DNA from: DAIDKA01 sp035943195
Lineage (GTDB): Bacteria > Pseudomonadota > Gammaproteobacteria > Steroidobacterales > Steroidobacteraceae
DNA length: 64,000 bases
Assembly: GCA_035943195.1 (NCBI GenBank)
Contig: DASZCK010000183.1
Location: 1-64,000 of the forward strand
Direction: 5' to 3'
Part shown: one piece after another, positions 24,154 to 32,637 of the stretch
Layout: every line of letters begins with the position of its first letter
Position numbering within the stretch: the first letter of the stretch is position 1
Notes under the pieces: model-generated
The model's database searches: none
What the model saw: only the letters and a program-made list of their open reading frames with translations
Told to the model about the DNA's origin: nothing
Position numbers and translations under genes: made by a program

Positions 24154-24923
24154 CGGCTTCGCAGCAAGGTCGCGAGCACCCATGCGGTTGCGGCCAGCAG
24201 CAGGTTCACGCTGAGTTCCGACCATTGATTCTGCGTCTGCGTCGCCCAGGCCGGCCGGGGATGCATGAAGAAGCTTGGCACCCATACCATCAGGCCGAAC
24301 AAGGTCATCATGAGCGCTTCGAGGGTGGCCGCCAGACCCGGAAGGACCCCGACCATGATGGCGACACCTGCGGCGATGTGGGCGCCGCCGGTGAAATAAG
24401 CGAATCCCAAGTGGTCAGGCAGCCAGCCCGGCACCATCCCAGCCGTGTAGTCGGCATAGATGAAATGGGACCAGCCGTAGAAGACCCAGGTTAGGCCCAG
24501 TACCGCCTGCGCCACCCGCACGACACGCCGGGTGGCGATCGGCATCGGCAGATCCCGCGATGACCAGCGCAGCATGGCGTACAGGAAGCCGGCTCCGATC
24601 AGCGGCGTCAGCGCTTCACAGAACCCGTACCAGGTGCCGATTCCCAAGGGCGCTGAGAATATCGGCAGTGAGCAGATCAAGATCCACAATATTTGGTAGA
24701 CGCCAAGCGTCACCAGGCTCGGCAGGGCCGTGCGCCGGACGCATAGTCCGCCACTGACCGCCAACAGCAGTAGCGCGGATCCGTAGATCCAGACCTCCCG
24801 TCCCGGCAGCCAGGCGGGATAGGGTTGCCCCCTTGGGACAAAATCCCCATAACTGAGACTGAGGGCGGCAACGCTGGCCGTGGCAAAAGCGAATATGGCC
24901 CGCGCGGGCGTCACTGTCTGCAT
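24135..24923 (-). CDS. DoxX-like integral membrane protein
   Basis: 262 residues, starting at the ATG at 24923, which has a strong GGGAGGT 7-8 nt upstream. An in-frame extension upstream is not hydrophobic. About seven or eight transmembrane segments are visible (e.g. AIFAFATASVAALSLSYG, VWIYGSALLLLAVSGGL, LVTLGVYQILWILICS, FAYFTGGAHIAAGVAIMVGV). The C-terminal half, with VLGLTWVFYGWSHFIYADYTAGMVP and HLGFAYFTGG, is DoxX/DUF4149-like. Its role is unknown; DoxX proteins are linked to redox or sulfur metabolism in other bacteria. Confidence 0.7.
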   Translation of the reverse strand: MQTVTPARAIFAFATASVAALSLSYGDFVPRGQPYPAWLPGREVWIYGSALLLLAVSGGLCVRRTALPSLVTLGVYQILWILICSLPIFSAPLGIGTWYGFCEALTPLIGAGFLYAMLRWSSRDLPMPIATRRVVRVAQAVLGLTWVFYGWSHFIYADYTAGMVPGWLPDHLGFAYFTGGAHIAAGVAIMVGVLPGLAATLEALMMTLFGLMVWVPSFFMHPRPAWATQTQNQWSELSVNLLLAATAWVLATLLRSRYTSTL

Positions 24924-25102
24924 GGTTACTTGACCTCCCCAGTGTGCCTTGGCAAAGTTGCGCCAGCGCGCTGCTTTGGCGCCTCCTGTCCGCGGCAAGG
25001 GATCATCCCACAAAGCCAGACCCGTACAAGAAGACCACCTTCTTTCAGCCCGATTGAGCGGACGACGGCACTGAATGAAAGGAGGCCCCCGCGACCAGCT
25101 CA

Positions 25103-26803
25103 CTGACGCTGCCCGCGCACCCAGATGTCGATCATCTGAAGAAGCAGGCCAAGCTGCTGTTGCGCAACGTTCGGGCACGGCAGGGTGAAGCACTGGCGAT
25201 CATCGCGAGTCTTCATCCTCGCCCGGCGGAATTCTCCAATTTGCGCGATGCTCAGCTGGTCCTGGCGCGCCGTTATGGACCCGCCGACTGGGAACAGTTG
25301 CGCAATGAGGTGGCGCTGCGACAGCTTCGCGGCGCCGCGGCGCCGGAACAGGCCGAGCACTTCATCAACCACGCCTGCCTGCGATACAACGGCGACGACC
25401 AGGCCTGGCGTTACCGAGTGGCCTCGCAGTGGCTGCGACAGTTGCCGCAGTTGAGTCGGGATGACTTCTATTGCGCACTGGTGGCGGCCGACCTTGAGGC
25501 CGTGCGAGGCTTCCTGCGACGGGATCAAAGACTGGCTCTGCGCAATGGCGGACCGCGTGATTGGCCAGCGCTCTTGTACGTGACTTACAGTCGTGTCGAA
25601 CAGAACCAGCAACACGCCGTCGCCGTCGCCGAGCTGCTGCTCGAAGCCGGTGCTACGCCTGATTCATGTACGGACCATCCCAGCGGCTTTACCGCGCTCA
25701 CCGGTGCCGTAGGCGAAGGCGAACGCGGCTCGAGCAACTGCGTCCCGCACCCGCGCGCCGTGGAACTGGTGAGGCTGCTGCTGGATGCCGGCGCCAATCC
25801 CAATCAGAGCCAGGCGTTGTACAACACCATGCTGGGGCACGACCTTGGCAAATGGCTGCCGATTTTCGTGCAGTACGGACTCAAGGCCGGGGATCGGGCC
25901 AACTGGAACCCGGATGACAAACAACCCATCTTTGATTTTCTGCTTTGCCAGTTGGTGGCGCAGGGCAATGTGGACCTCGTTCGCTTCCTGCTCGAGCATG
26001 GGGCCAATGCCAATGCAGTAAGCCGCTACAATCATCGTGCCGCTCACACCACTGCCCGACTGACGGGGCACGCCGAGATAGCCGAGCTGCTCGAAAGGTT
26101 CGGCGCCAGATCCGAGCCATTGTGCGTGGAGGACCAATTCCGGGTCGCCTGTGGCCAGCACGACTTCATGCTCGCGGCGAGCCTGTTGCGAGAACACCCA
26201 CCGCTGTTGCAGAACGACGCGTTGTTGCTCAACTGCGCCAGCGTGGACACGGATACCTGCCTGTGGCTCATGCGGCAGGGCTACCAGCTCAACGCTCGCG
26301 ACCGCAGTGGCAAGACCGTACTGCACCACTACGCGTTGTCGAACAATCCGGACGCCATCACGACGCTGCTGCGCCATGGCGCCGACCCTGAGGCCCAGGA
26401 ACACACCTGGCAGGCCACGCCGCTCGGCATGGCGCTGCATCATCATCACTGGCCCGTGGTTGCGGTGTTGCTTCCGATAGCGAACGACATTTTCGATGTA
26501 TGTCGCATGGCTGAGGCGGAGCGTGTGCGTGTGTTGCTCTCGCAGGACGCCTCGCGGGCGCGGCGGCGCACGCCGATGGGCAATACTCCCTTGCACGTGG
26601 TCAGCCAGGCCAAGCAGGACGAGCCTGACTTCGATGCCAGCGTCACCACCATCGAGCTACTGTTGACTCACGGCGCCGATCCCAGGGCGCTCAACCATGA
26701 AGGCAAGACGCCCGAGCAGTGGTATCGGCAATCTGGCATGGACGAGATTGCGGATTACATGGCCGAGCATGTGGACCAGGCGCACGATGGCGAGGCTGTA
26801 TGA
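25103..26803 (+). CDS. Ankyrin-repeat protein with conserved N-terminal helical module
   Basis: 547 residues from the first conventional start (TTG at 25160), but the reading frame upstream (LPAHPDVDHLKKQAKLLLRN) is clearly part of the conserved N-terminal domain that precedes DAQLVLARRYG in such proteins. There is no ATG, GTG or TTG before it in frame; the first CTG is at 25103. The body contains about seven ankyrin repeats, e.g. AELLLEAGATP, VRLLLDAGANPNQ, VRFLLEHGANANAVSR, AITTLLRHGADPEAQ and TIELLLTHGADPRALNHEGKTPEQW. These mediate protein-protein contacts. Its TGA overlaps the ATG of the PPK2 gene (ATGA). Confidence 0.8.
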   Translation: MTLPAHPDVDHLKKQAKLLLRNVRARQGEALAIIASLHPRPAEFSNLRDAQLVLARRYGPADWEQLRNEVALRQLRGAAAPEQAEHFINHACLRYNGDDQAWRYRVASQWLRQLPQLSRDDFYCALVAADLEAVRGFLRRDQRLALRNGGPRDWPALLYVTYSRVEQNQQHAVAVAELLLEAGATPDSCTDHPSGFTALTGAVGEGERGSSNCVPHPRAVELVRLLLDAGANPNQSQALYNTMLGHDLGKWLPIFVQYGLKAGDRANWNPDDKQPIFDFLLCQLVAQGNVDLVRFLLEHGANANAVSRYNHRAAHTTARLTGHAEIAELLERFGARSEPLCVEDQFRVACGQHDFMLAASLLREHPPLLQNDALLLNCASVDTDTCLWLMRQGYQLNARDRSGKTVLHHYALSNNPDAITTLLRHGADPEAQEHTWQATPLGMALHHHHWPVVAVLLPIANDIFDVCRMAEAERVRVLLSQDASRARRRTPMGNTPLHVVSQAKQDEPDFDASVTTIELLLTHGADPRALNHEGKTPEQWYRQSGMDEIADYMAEHVDQAHDGEAV

Positions 26804-27669
26804 AAATCAATCCCACCGACTTTCGCCTGCGGGATGGCATAAAGGTCAACCTCAGGAAGTGGCCCACACGGATCGATCCGATCTACAAATCCAAGGCGCA
26901 ATACAAAAAGCTTCTGGAACGACACGTCGCACAGCTGAGCGCTATGCAGCAGCTTCATTATTCGACCGGCCGCCATGCGCTTCTTATTATTTTTCAGGGA
27001 ATGGACGCTGCCGGGAAAGACGGCGTCATCAGGCATGTGATGTCGGGAGTCAACCCGCAGGGTTGCCAGGTATCCAGTTTCAAAGCCCCAAGCGCCAGTG
27101 AATTGGCGCACGATTTTCTGTGGCGAACGACCCGTGAGCTTCCCGAGCGAGGTCGCATCGGCATATTCAACCGCTCCTACTACGAAGAAGTGCTCGTGGT
27201 ACGCGTGCACCAGGGGCTGCTGCGCGATGAAGGCCTTACGGTCGCCTCACGTCAGGAGCGCAAGCTCTGGCACGACCGCTACCGTTCGATCACAGACCTC
27301 GAACGGCATCTGAGCGCCAATGGCACCCACATCGTCAAATTCTTCCTCCACCTCTCCAATGAGGAGCAGCGCAGGCGCTTCCTGGCACGCATCGATACGC
27401 CGGAAAAGAACTGGAAGTTCAGCCTCGCGGACATCAAGGAAAGAGGCTATTGGAAGCAGTACCGGAAGGCCTACGAGGAGAGTCTGGGCATGACCAGCAC
27501 TGCGGACGCCCCGTGGTATATCGTTCCGGCAGACGACAAGCAGAACGCCAGGCTGATCGTCTCGGCGATCGTGCTCAAAGCGTTCGAGGAATTCGGAATG
27601 CACTATCCTAAGGTGGGCGCGAAACGCAGGCAGGAACTGCTGGCGATTCGCAAGCGACTCTTGAGGTGA
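26800..27669 (+). CDS. Polyphosphate kinase 2 family protein
   Basis: 289 residues, the size of class I PPK2. The Walker A motif is GMDAAGKDG, followed by MSGVNPQGCQVSSFKAPS. The Walker B region is GRIGIFNRSYYEEVLVVRVH, and the RRR-F-LARIDTPEKNWKFS lid segment is present. The enzyme is expected to phosphorylate nucleoside diphosphates with polyphosphate; substrate preference cannot be told from the sequence. The start at 26800 is set by the 4-bp overlap with the ankyrin gene, which implies coupled translation. An upstream extension to 26719 lies in the ankyrin coding region and is rejected. Confidence 0.93.
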   Translation: MKINPTDFRLRDGIKVNLRKWPTRIDPIYKSKAQYKKLLERHVAQLSAMQQLHYSTGRHALLIIFQGMDAAGKDGVIRHVMSGVNPQGCQVSSFKAPSASELAHDFLWRTTRELPERGRIGIFNRSYYEEVLVVRVHQGLLRDEGLTVASRQERKLWHDRYRSITDLERHLSANGTHIVKFFLHLSNEEQRRRFLARIDTPEKNWKFSLADIKERGYWKQYRKAYEESLGMTSTADAPWYIVPADDKQNARLIVSAIVLKAFEEFGMHYPKVGAKRRQELLAIRKRLLR

Positions 27670-27675
27670 GATGAA

Positions 27676-28596
27676 GTGAAAGCCGTTCGATTGTACGAAT
27701 ATGGGGGTCCGGAAACTCTCAAGTATGAGGAGGATGTCGCGGAACCCACTTTAGGAGCCGATTCCGTGCTGGTCGAGGCCGCCGCGGCCAGTGTGAATCC
27801 CATTGATTGGAAAATACGCTCAGGCGCACGGCAGAAGGATTTCCCGCAGCAGCTGCCGGCGATTCTGGGCCGGGACGTGAGCGGGATCGTTCGGGCAGTG
27901 GGACGCAACATCCGCACCTTCAAGCCCGGTGATCGCGTGTTGGCCTACACCGAAGCGACGTATGCTGAGCTGGTTGCCGTAGAAGGGTCGATCCTCACGC
28001 ACTTACCCGATGGGCTGGACCTCGCGGATGCCGCGGCGATACCGCTTATCGCATTGACGGGTGATCAGCTGGTACGCCTGGCGACTCGGGCCGCGTCGGG
28101 GCAGACCCTACTGGTGACTGGGGCGCTGGGGAGCGTGGGGCGAGCCGCCGTCCATGCCGCCAGGAAACTCGGCGTGACAGTGATCGCGGGCGTCCGCGCT
28201 CGGCAGCTGACCGAAGCGACGACGCTCGGGACCGCAGCTACCGTGGCCATAGACGATGATGCGGCAATAGCCCGGCTGCCGGCGGTGGACGGGGTTGCCG
28301 ATACGGTTGGCGGCGAAACGGCGGCAAAGGTATTTGGCAGGGTGAAGAATGGTGGCAGCTTCGGCTACGCGTCCGTGATTCCCGAAGGCTTGGCGCCACG
28401 CAATCCAACCGTCACCATCACGCGGGTATTCGCGCGTCCGGATGCGTCGAAAGTCCGTGAGTTCGCCGATGATATCCGGGACGGCCGCTTCCTATTGCCC
28501 ATCGGCCGCCGGCTGCCGTTGCGCAATGCGAGTGAGGCGCACGCATTGGCGCAACAAGGTGGCGCAGGGAAGATAGTCCTTAGAATCGCAAGCTGA
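27676..28596 (+). CDS. NADP-dependent zinc-free MDR oxidoreductase (quinone-reductase-like)
   Basis: 306 residues from a GTG start. The GroES-like N-terminal half (VRLYEYGGPETLKYEE, VNPIDWKIRSGA, LGRDVSGIVRAVG, KPGDRVLAY) and the Rossmann half (LLVTGALGSVGRAAVHAARKLGV) fit quinone oxidoreductase / zeta-crystallin-like enzymes. Catalytic zinc cysteines are absent, as expected for this subfamily. It is convergent with the histidine kinase gene (17-bp overlap) and lies only 6 bp after PPK2, so co-transcription with the ankyrin-PPK2 pair is likely. Confidence 0.88.
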   Translation: MKAVRLYEYGGPETLKYEEDVAEPTLGADSVLVEAAAASVNPIDWKIRSGARQKDFPQQLPAILGRDVSGIVRAVGRNIRTFKPGDRVLAYTEATYAELVAVEGSILTHLPDGLDLADAAAIPLIALTGDQLVRLATRAASGQTLLVTGALGSVGRAAVHAARKLGVTVIAGVRARQLTEATTLGTAATVAIDDDAAIARLPAVDGVADTVGGETAAKVFGRVKNGGSFGYASVIPEGLAPRNPTVTITRVFARPDASKVREFADDIRDGRFLLPIGRRLPLRNASEAHALAQQGGAGKIVLRIAS

Positions 28597-29929
28597 CGGT
28601 CGCGCCACCGCCAGGCGTCTGCGAAACGTCGACGGTCGCCGCATGCGCCGTGGCGATCTGGCGTACCAGCGTCAGCCCTACCCCGCTGCCCTGCCGCTTG
28701 GTCGTGAAAAAGGGCACGAATATCCGGTCGCGTTGATCGTTTGCGATACCTGGCCCGTTGTCGGCCACGGAAATGACCACCCGGCCGTCCGAATGGCGGC
28801 GCCCCGACAATTCGATGCGGCCGGACGCGACATCCGGGAGTGCTTCTATGGCGTTGCGCACGAGATTGATCAAGGCCTGATCCAGCAGGTCCGCATCCGC
28901 TGCAATCTCCAGGGTTTGGGGCTCCACGTTGGTCGTCAATTGGATGTCGTTTTTGGCAAGCTCAGCGGCCAGCAGGCGCCTGACGCGTGCAAATATCCTC
29001 TGTACCGGCGCGACCTGCATCTGCGTCACCAAGGGTTTGGTGAGGCGCCGATGATTCTGTACGAAGTGCAGCAGCCCCTCGCTGCGGCGCGCGACGGTCT
29101 CCAATGCATCACGAGCGTCACTCAAGGCAGTGGTACGGGGATCGCCCGGCGGCGTCTGATCCAGCAGATCGCCGACCAGGTCGCGCGCGGTCGCTGACAA
29201 CGAGGAAACAGGAGTAAGGGAGTTCATCACCTCGTGAGCCATCACCCGGACGACGGTCTGCCACGCCGCGAGCTCCTGCGCACTCATTTCGCTTTCGATG
29301 TTCTGCAGGGAGATCAGACGCCGCCGTACGCCACTCATTGCCGCATCGGTTGCCGCCGCCTTCAGTTGCAGTGCGCCGGAGTTGCGCTCCATCCGCAGGA
29401 TCGCGCTGCCCCCGGGACGCAATGACTCCAGACCCACTGCGAACGGCTCGCCGAAACGTATGAACTGCGAGGCGTGCGTCAGTGAGGTTTCAAATAGCCG
29501 CCGTGCCGCCATGTTGAGCAGCTGCACCCGCCCACTTTCCTCCAGGGAAATCAGGGCCACCGGCACGTGCGCGATGAGCGTCTGCAGATAACGCACCTCA
29601 GCCTCGCGCTCCGCGCGACCGATGCGCAGCAGATCCAGAACGTGGCTCATTGCCGCGCCGAGCTCGCGATGGACGCTGTCGGCCATGAGACCCGAGAAGC
29701 TCTGCGAGGTGTCATCGAATGAAATGGCTTCGAGAAATCGCGCGACTTCGCGGCCGGTTTGTGCCGCAAACCTGATCAGCAGCGCCGTCTGGAGCAGCGC
29801 CAGGACAATGATCAGCGCGATGGCCAGATACCATTGAGTCCGCGCCAGCATTTCGGCGACGGCCACCAGCGTGAGAAACAGCAGCGCGCAGCGCACTGCA
29901 ATCCCGGCGCGGAAGCGGCTAAAGCCCAT
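28580..29929 (-). CDS. NtrY-like membrane sensor histidine kinase
   Basis: 449 residues from the ATG at 29929. Two N-terminal transmembrane helices are followed by a PAS-like segment (LIAHVPVALISLEESGRVQLLNMAAR), a HisKA domain with phosphoacceptor His in RVMAHEVMNSLTPVSSLS, and an HATPase domain (NLVRNAIEALP; DNGPGIANDQRDRIFVPFFTTKRQGSGVGLTLVRQIA). The H-box HEVMNSLTP is typical of NtrY/NtrB-type kinases that act on NtrC-family regulators. Its start overlaps the stop of the regulator gene by 11 bp, so the pair is co-transcribed with the regulator gene first. The periplasmic loop is small, so it may sense a membrane signal. Confidence 0.93.
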   Translation of the reverse strand: MGFSRFRAGIAVRCALLFLTLVAVAEMLARTQWYLAIALIIVLALLQTALLIRFAAQTGREVARFLEAISFDDTSQSFSGLMADSVHRELGAAMSHVLDLLRIGRAEREAEVRYLQTLIAHVPVALISLEESGRVQLLNMAARRLFETSLTHASQFIRFGEPFAVGLESLRPGGSAILRMERNSGALQLKAAATDAAMSGVRRRLISLQNIESEMSAQELAAWQTVVRVMAHEVMNSLTPVSSLSATARDLVGDLLDQTPPGDPRTTALSDARDALETVARRSEGLLHFVQNHRRLTKPLVTQMQVAPVQRIFARVRRLLAAELAKNDIQLTTNVEPQTLEIAADADLLDQALINLVRNAIEALPDVASGRIELSGRRHSDGRVVISVADNGPGIANDQRDRIFVPFFTTKRQGSGVGLTLVRQIATAHAATVDVSQTPGGGATVSLRF

Positions 29930-31304
29930 ACTTTTCCTTGCGCCGGTACAGCGAGGCTCGGGTGACACCGAGCGCCTGCGCCGCCCGACTGACATTGCCC
30001 TGGTGCTTGGCCAAGGCGCGGGCAACGGTGTTCTTTTCCACGTCATCGAGGCTTTCGTCATCCGAGCTCGCGCTCGCGGCCGGGTGCGCGCGCGCGGCGG
30101 CGAGCGAGAAGTCCTCGGGTTCGAACACGACTCCGTCGCTGAAGATGACCGCCCGTTCCACTGCGTGACGCAGCGCGCGGACGTTCCCGGGCCAGTCATG
30201 GGCCGTCAGAGCCTCGAGCGCCGCTGCGCTCAGTCGCTTGGCCGGGAAGTTGTACTTCTGCGCGTACAGCGCGATGAAATGCGCCAGCAGCAGCGGGATG
30301 TCCGCGCGCCGCTCCCGCAACGGCGGCAGCAGAATTTCCACCGTATTGATCCGGTACAGCAGGTCCTCGCGGAACCGGTTGGGATCGGCGAGCTGTTCGA
30401 GGCCGAGATTGGTCGCACACACCAGCCGCACATCGATGGGCTCGGGTTTGTTGGCGCCCACGGGTATCACCTCGTGCCGCTCCAATGCCGTCAGCAGCTT
30501 GCTCTGCAGGTGCAGAGGCACGTTTCCGATCTCGTCCAGAAACAAGGTGCCGCCGGCGGCCGCGCGAAACAGACCGATGCGATCTTCCTTGGCGTCGGTA
30601 AATGCTCCGCGCCGGTGGCCGAACAGTTCGCTCTCGAACAGTTGTGGTGAGAGGCTCCCCACATCCACCCGCAGGAAGACCTCCTTGGCGCGACCCGAGT
30701 GACGGTGAATCTCACGCGCCACCAGCTCCTTGCCGGTCCCGTTCTCACCCAGTATCAGCACATTGGCATCGGTGGGCGCCGCGCGACGGATCGACTCGAA
30801 TACCCGTAGCGTCGCGGCAGAGGTGCCGATCATTCCGGTCTCAATGTGCGTGGCCGCCGCCAGACCCTGATTGCGCTTGCGCAGGTCGGCCGCCTCGATG
30901 CGTGAGCGGCGCAGGTTGGCGGCCGCGAACAGGGTCGCCAGCAGTCGTTCGTTTTCCCAGGGCTTGGTCACGAAATCCGCCGCGCCCTGTTTCATGGCCT
31001 GCACCGCCAGCTCCACCCCGCTATGCGCGGTCACCAGCACCACCACCGCCTGCGGATCGGCAGCCAGCACTTCCCCGAGCCATTTCAGGCCCTCCCGGCC
31101 CTCGTCGGCGCCCGGACCAAAGTTCATGTCCAGGAGCAGCACATCAAAGCTGTTCTGCCGCGCCCGCTCCCGCAGGGACGCGGGCTCCTGCGTGGTCTGA
31201 ACGGACGTGAAATGGCGCTTCAGCAGCAGCTGGGCTGCTTGAAGGATGTCCTTCTCGTCGTCGACCACAAGGATGCGCGCGGGATTCAGTGCAGGGCTGG
31301 CCAT
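29919..31304 (-). CDS. Sigma-54-dependent NtrC-family response regulator
   Basis: 461 residues from the ATG at 31304. Domains in order are REC (ARILVVDDEKD; phosphoacceptor Asp in VLLLDMNFG; Lys in FVTKPW), AAA+ (Walker A GENGTGKE, L1 loop GAFTDA, Walker B GGTLFLDEIGN, arginine finger region RFREDLLYRINTV) and a Fis-type helix-turn-helix (NVSRAAQALGVTRASLYRRKEKYG). The L1 loop reads GAFTDA rather than the canonical GAFTGA that contacts sigma-54. The partner kinase overlaps it, and a sigma-54-type promoter plus a palindrome lie upstream of the divergent efflux operon, its likely target. Confidence 0.95.
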   Translation of the reverse strand: MASPALNPARILVVDDEKDILQAAQLLLKRHFTSVQTTQEPASLRERARQNSFDVLLLDMNFGPGADEGREGLKWLGEVLAADPQAVVVLVTAHSGVELAVQAMKQGAADFVTKPWENERLLATLFAAANLRRSRIEAADLRKRNQGLAAATHIETGMIGTSAATLRVFESIRRAAPTDANVLILGENGTGKELVAREIHRHSGRAKEVFLRVDVGSLSPQLFESELFGHRRGAFTDAKEDRIGLFRAAAGGTLFLDEIGNVPLHLQSKLLTALERHEVIPVGANKPEPIDVRLVCATNLGLEQLADPNRFREDLLYRINTVEILLPPLRERRADIPLLLAHFIALYAQKYNFPAKRLSAAALEALTAHDWPGNVRALRHAVERAVIFSDGVVFEPEDFSLAAARAHPAASASSDDESLDDVEKNTVARALAKHQGNVSRAAQALGVTRASLYRRKEKYGL

Positions 31305-31316
31305 GGTGTCCGAATT

Positions 31317-31330
31317 CGAACAGGTGTTCG
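31317..31330. promoter_or_regulatory. Candidate activator binding site (UAS) for the NtrC-type regulator
   Basis: CGAACA-GG-TGTTCG is a perfect 6-2-6 inverted repeat. Its centre lies about 106 bp upstream of the predicted sigma-54 transcript start, within the usual 80-150 bp range for NtrC-family enhancers, and 13 bp in front of the regulator's own start codon. Fis-type HTH regulators bind such symmetric sites. It could also serve autoregulation. Confidence 0.5.
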
Positions 31331-31402
31331 CCGATTTGTACGCTGGCGGACAGTCTAATGCCAATGACTATTGTAACTCATTGAAATTATTGAGGAGGAA
31401 AG

Positions 31403-31417
31403 TGGCATGCAATTTGC
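31403..31417 (+). promoter_or_regulatory. Sigma-54 (-24/-12) promoter of the efflux operon
   Basis: TGGCATG-CAAT-TTGC matches the sigma-54 consensus TGGCACG-N4-TTGC at all invariant bases (GG at -24, GC at -12) with one mismatch. With -12 at 31417, transcription would begin at about 31429, one base before the annotated ATG at 31430. The neighbouring divergent gene encodes a sigma-54 activator, which supports the call. Confidence 0.7.
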
Positions 31418-31433
31418 GATAGGGATGGTATGA
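31407..31433 (+). CDS. Possible 8-codon leader peptide overlapping the HlyD start
   Basis: An ATG at 31407 is placed 8 nt after AGGAGG (31393-31398) and reads MQFAIGMV, then a TGA that overlaps the adaptor ATG at 31430 (ATGA). This would be a translational coupling device on transcripts that start upstream. It cannot be present on a transcript from the sigma-54 promoter, which overlaps it. The two readings are alternatives unless the operon has two promoters. Confidence 0.25.
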   Translation: MQFAIGMV

Positions 31434-32626
31434 CTGACAATCCACCCACCATGGACAAGCCGATCGCACGGGGCAGCCCCTGGCGACGCTACCTGCCTCA
31501 CAGCATCGCCGGGATTCTGATAGTCGCTGCCGCCGCCTGGCTGTTGCTGCAGCAGTCCAAGGGCCATGTGTATCGTTTGCCCCTGAACCGCGTGACCATT
31601 GGCACCGTCAGCGAAGGACCTTTTGAGGACTACATTGCCGTCCGCGGCACCGTGGCCCCGCTCATCATCGACTACCTCACCACCGACCAGGGCGGCACCG
31701 TCAAGCAGGTGCTGGTTGAGGACGGCGCCACGGTGAAGCGCGGGCAGACACTCATGATCCTTTCCAATCCCGCCCTGCAGCTGCAGGTCGCGGCCCAGCA
31801 GATCACCTTCGAGCAGACGCGCTTCAAGTACCAGCACGATCTGCTGGACATCGAGCATCAGATCAGCCAGCTCAAGAGCAACCTGGCGCGCGACAAGGTG
31901 CTGCTGGACGGCAATGCCATCGCGCCCAGCACCTACCAGCAGGAGTCGGAGGACTATCAGTACAACCTGAAGCTGCGCGACGCGACCATTGCCTCGCGCG
32001 ATGCCGAACAGCGCCGTGCCCAGGCTGACATGGCCAATGCCGGGATCGACGCGCTCACGGTACGCGCGCCCATGGATGGCCAGCTCACCGCGTTGGATGC
32101 CGAAGTCGGCGAGTCCAAAGCGCAGGGCGCAGTGCTGGGTCAGGTCAACTCCGCCGATCGCTTCAAGCTTACCGCGCAGGTCGATGAATACTATCTCGGA
32201 CATATGAGCGTGGGACTGGAGAGCCTGTTCAGCATCGGCGCCCAGGGCTTCAAGGCGAAGATCGCCAAGGTGTATCCGCAGGTCATCAACGGTACCTTCA
32301 AGGTCGATCTGCATTTTGAAGGCGCCGCACCCCCCGCTATACACGTCGGTCAGGCCATCGATCTGAAGCTCGAATTAGGCGGCGCCTCGCAGGCTTTGAT
32401 CGTCGCGAACGGACCCTTCTACCAGGATACGGGCGGCAACTGGGCCTTCGTCGTGTCACCCGACGGCCGCCATGCTGAGCGCCGCAACATCCGCCTCGGT
32501 CGCCGTAATCCCGACTACGTCGAGGTGGTGGATGGTCTGAAGTCCGGTGAGCGGATCCTCGTTTCGGGCTACGAGGGATTCCAGAAGATGGACCGTGTGG
32601 AATTCGAGAAAGCCGAAAACCAATAG
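31430..32626 (+). CDS. HlyD-family periplasmic adaptor of an ABC efflux pump
   Basis: 398 residues. A single N-terminal membrane helix (IAGILIVAAAAWLLLQQ) is followed by a membrane-fusion-protein core: lipoyl-like half (GGTVKQVLVEDGATVKRGQTLM), a coiled-coil hairpin (about residues 120-200), the second lipoyl half (MDGQLTALDAEVGESKAQGAVLGQV) and beta-barrel domains. It is expected to bridge the FtsX-type permease and the NodT outer-membrane factor encoded downstream, as MacA does for MacB/TolC. Start 31430 lacks its own ribosome binding site. Met8 (31451) is an alternative if the sigma-54 transcript starts at 31429. Confidence 0.92.
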   Translation: MTDNPPTMDKPIARGSPWRRYLPHSIAGILIVAAAAWLLLQQSKGHVYRLPLNRVTIGTVSEGPFEDYIAVRGTVAPLIIDYLTTDQGGTVKQVLVEDGATVKRGQTLMILSNPALQLQVAAQQITFEQTRFKYQHDLLDIEHQISQLKSNLARDKVLLDGNAIAPSTYQQESEDYQYNLKLRDATIASRDAEQRRAQADMANAGIDALTVRAPMDGQLTALDAEVGESKAQGAVLGQVNSADRFKLTAQVDEYYLGHMSVGLESLFSIGAQGFKAKIAKVYPQVINGTFKVDLHFEGAAPPAIHVGQAIDLKLELGGASQALIVANGPFYQDTGGNWAFVVSPDGRHAERRNIRLGRRNPDYVEVVDGLKSGERILVSGYEGFQKMDRVEFEKAENQ

Positions 32627-32637
32627 CTGAGGGATTC

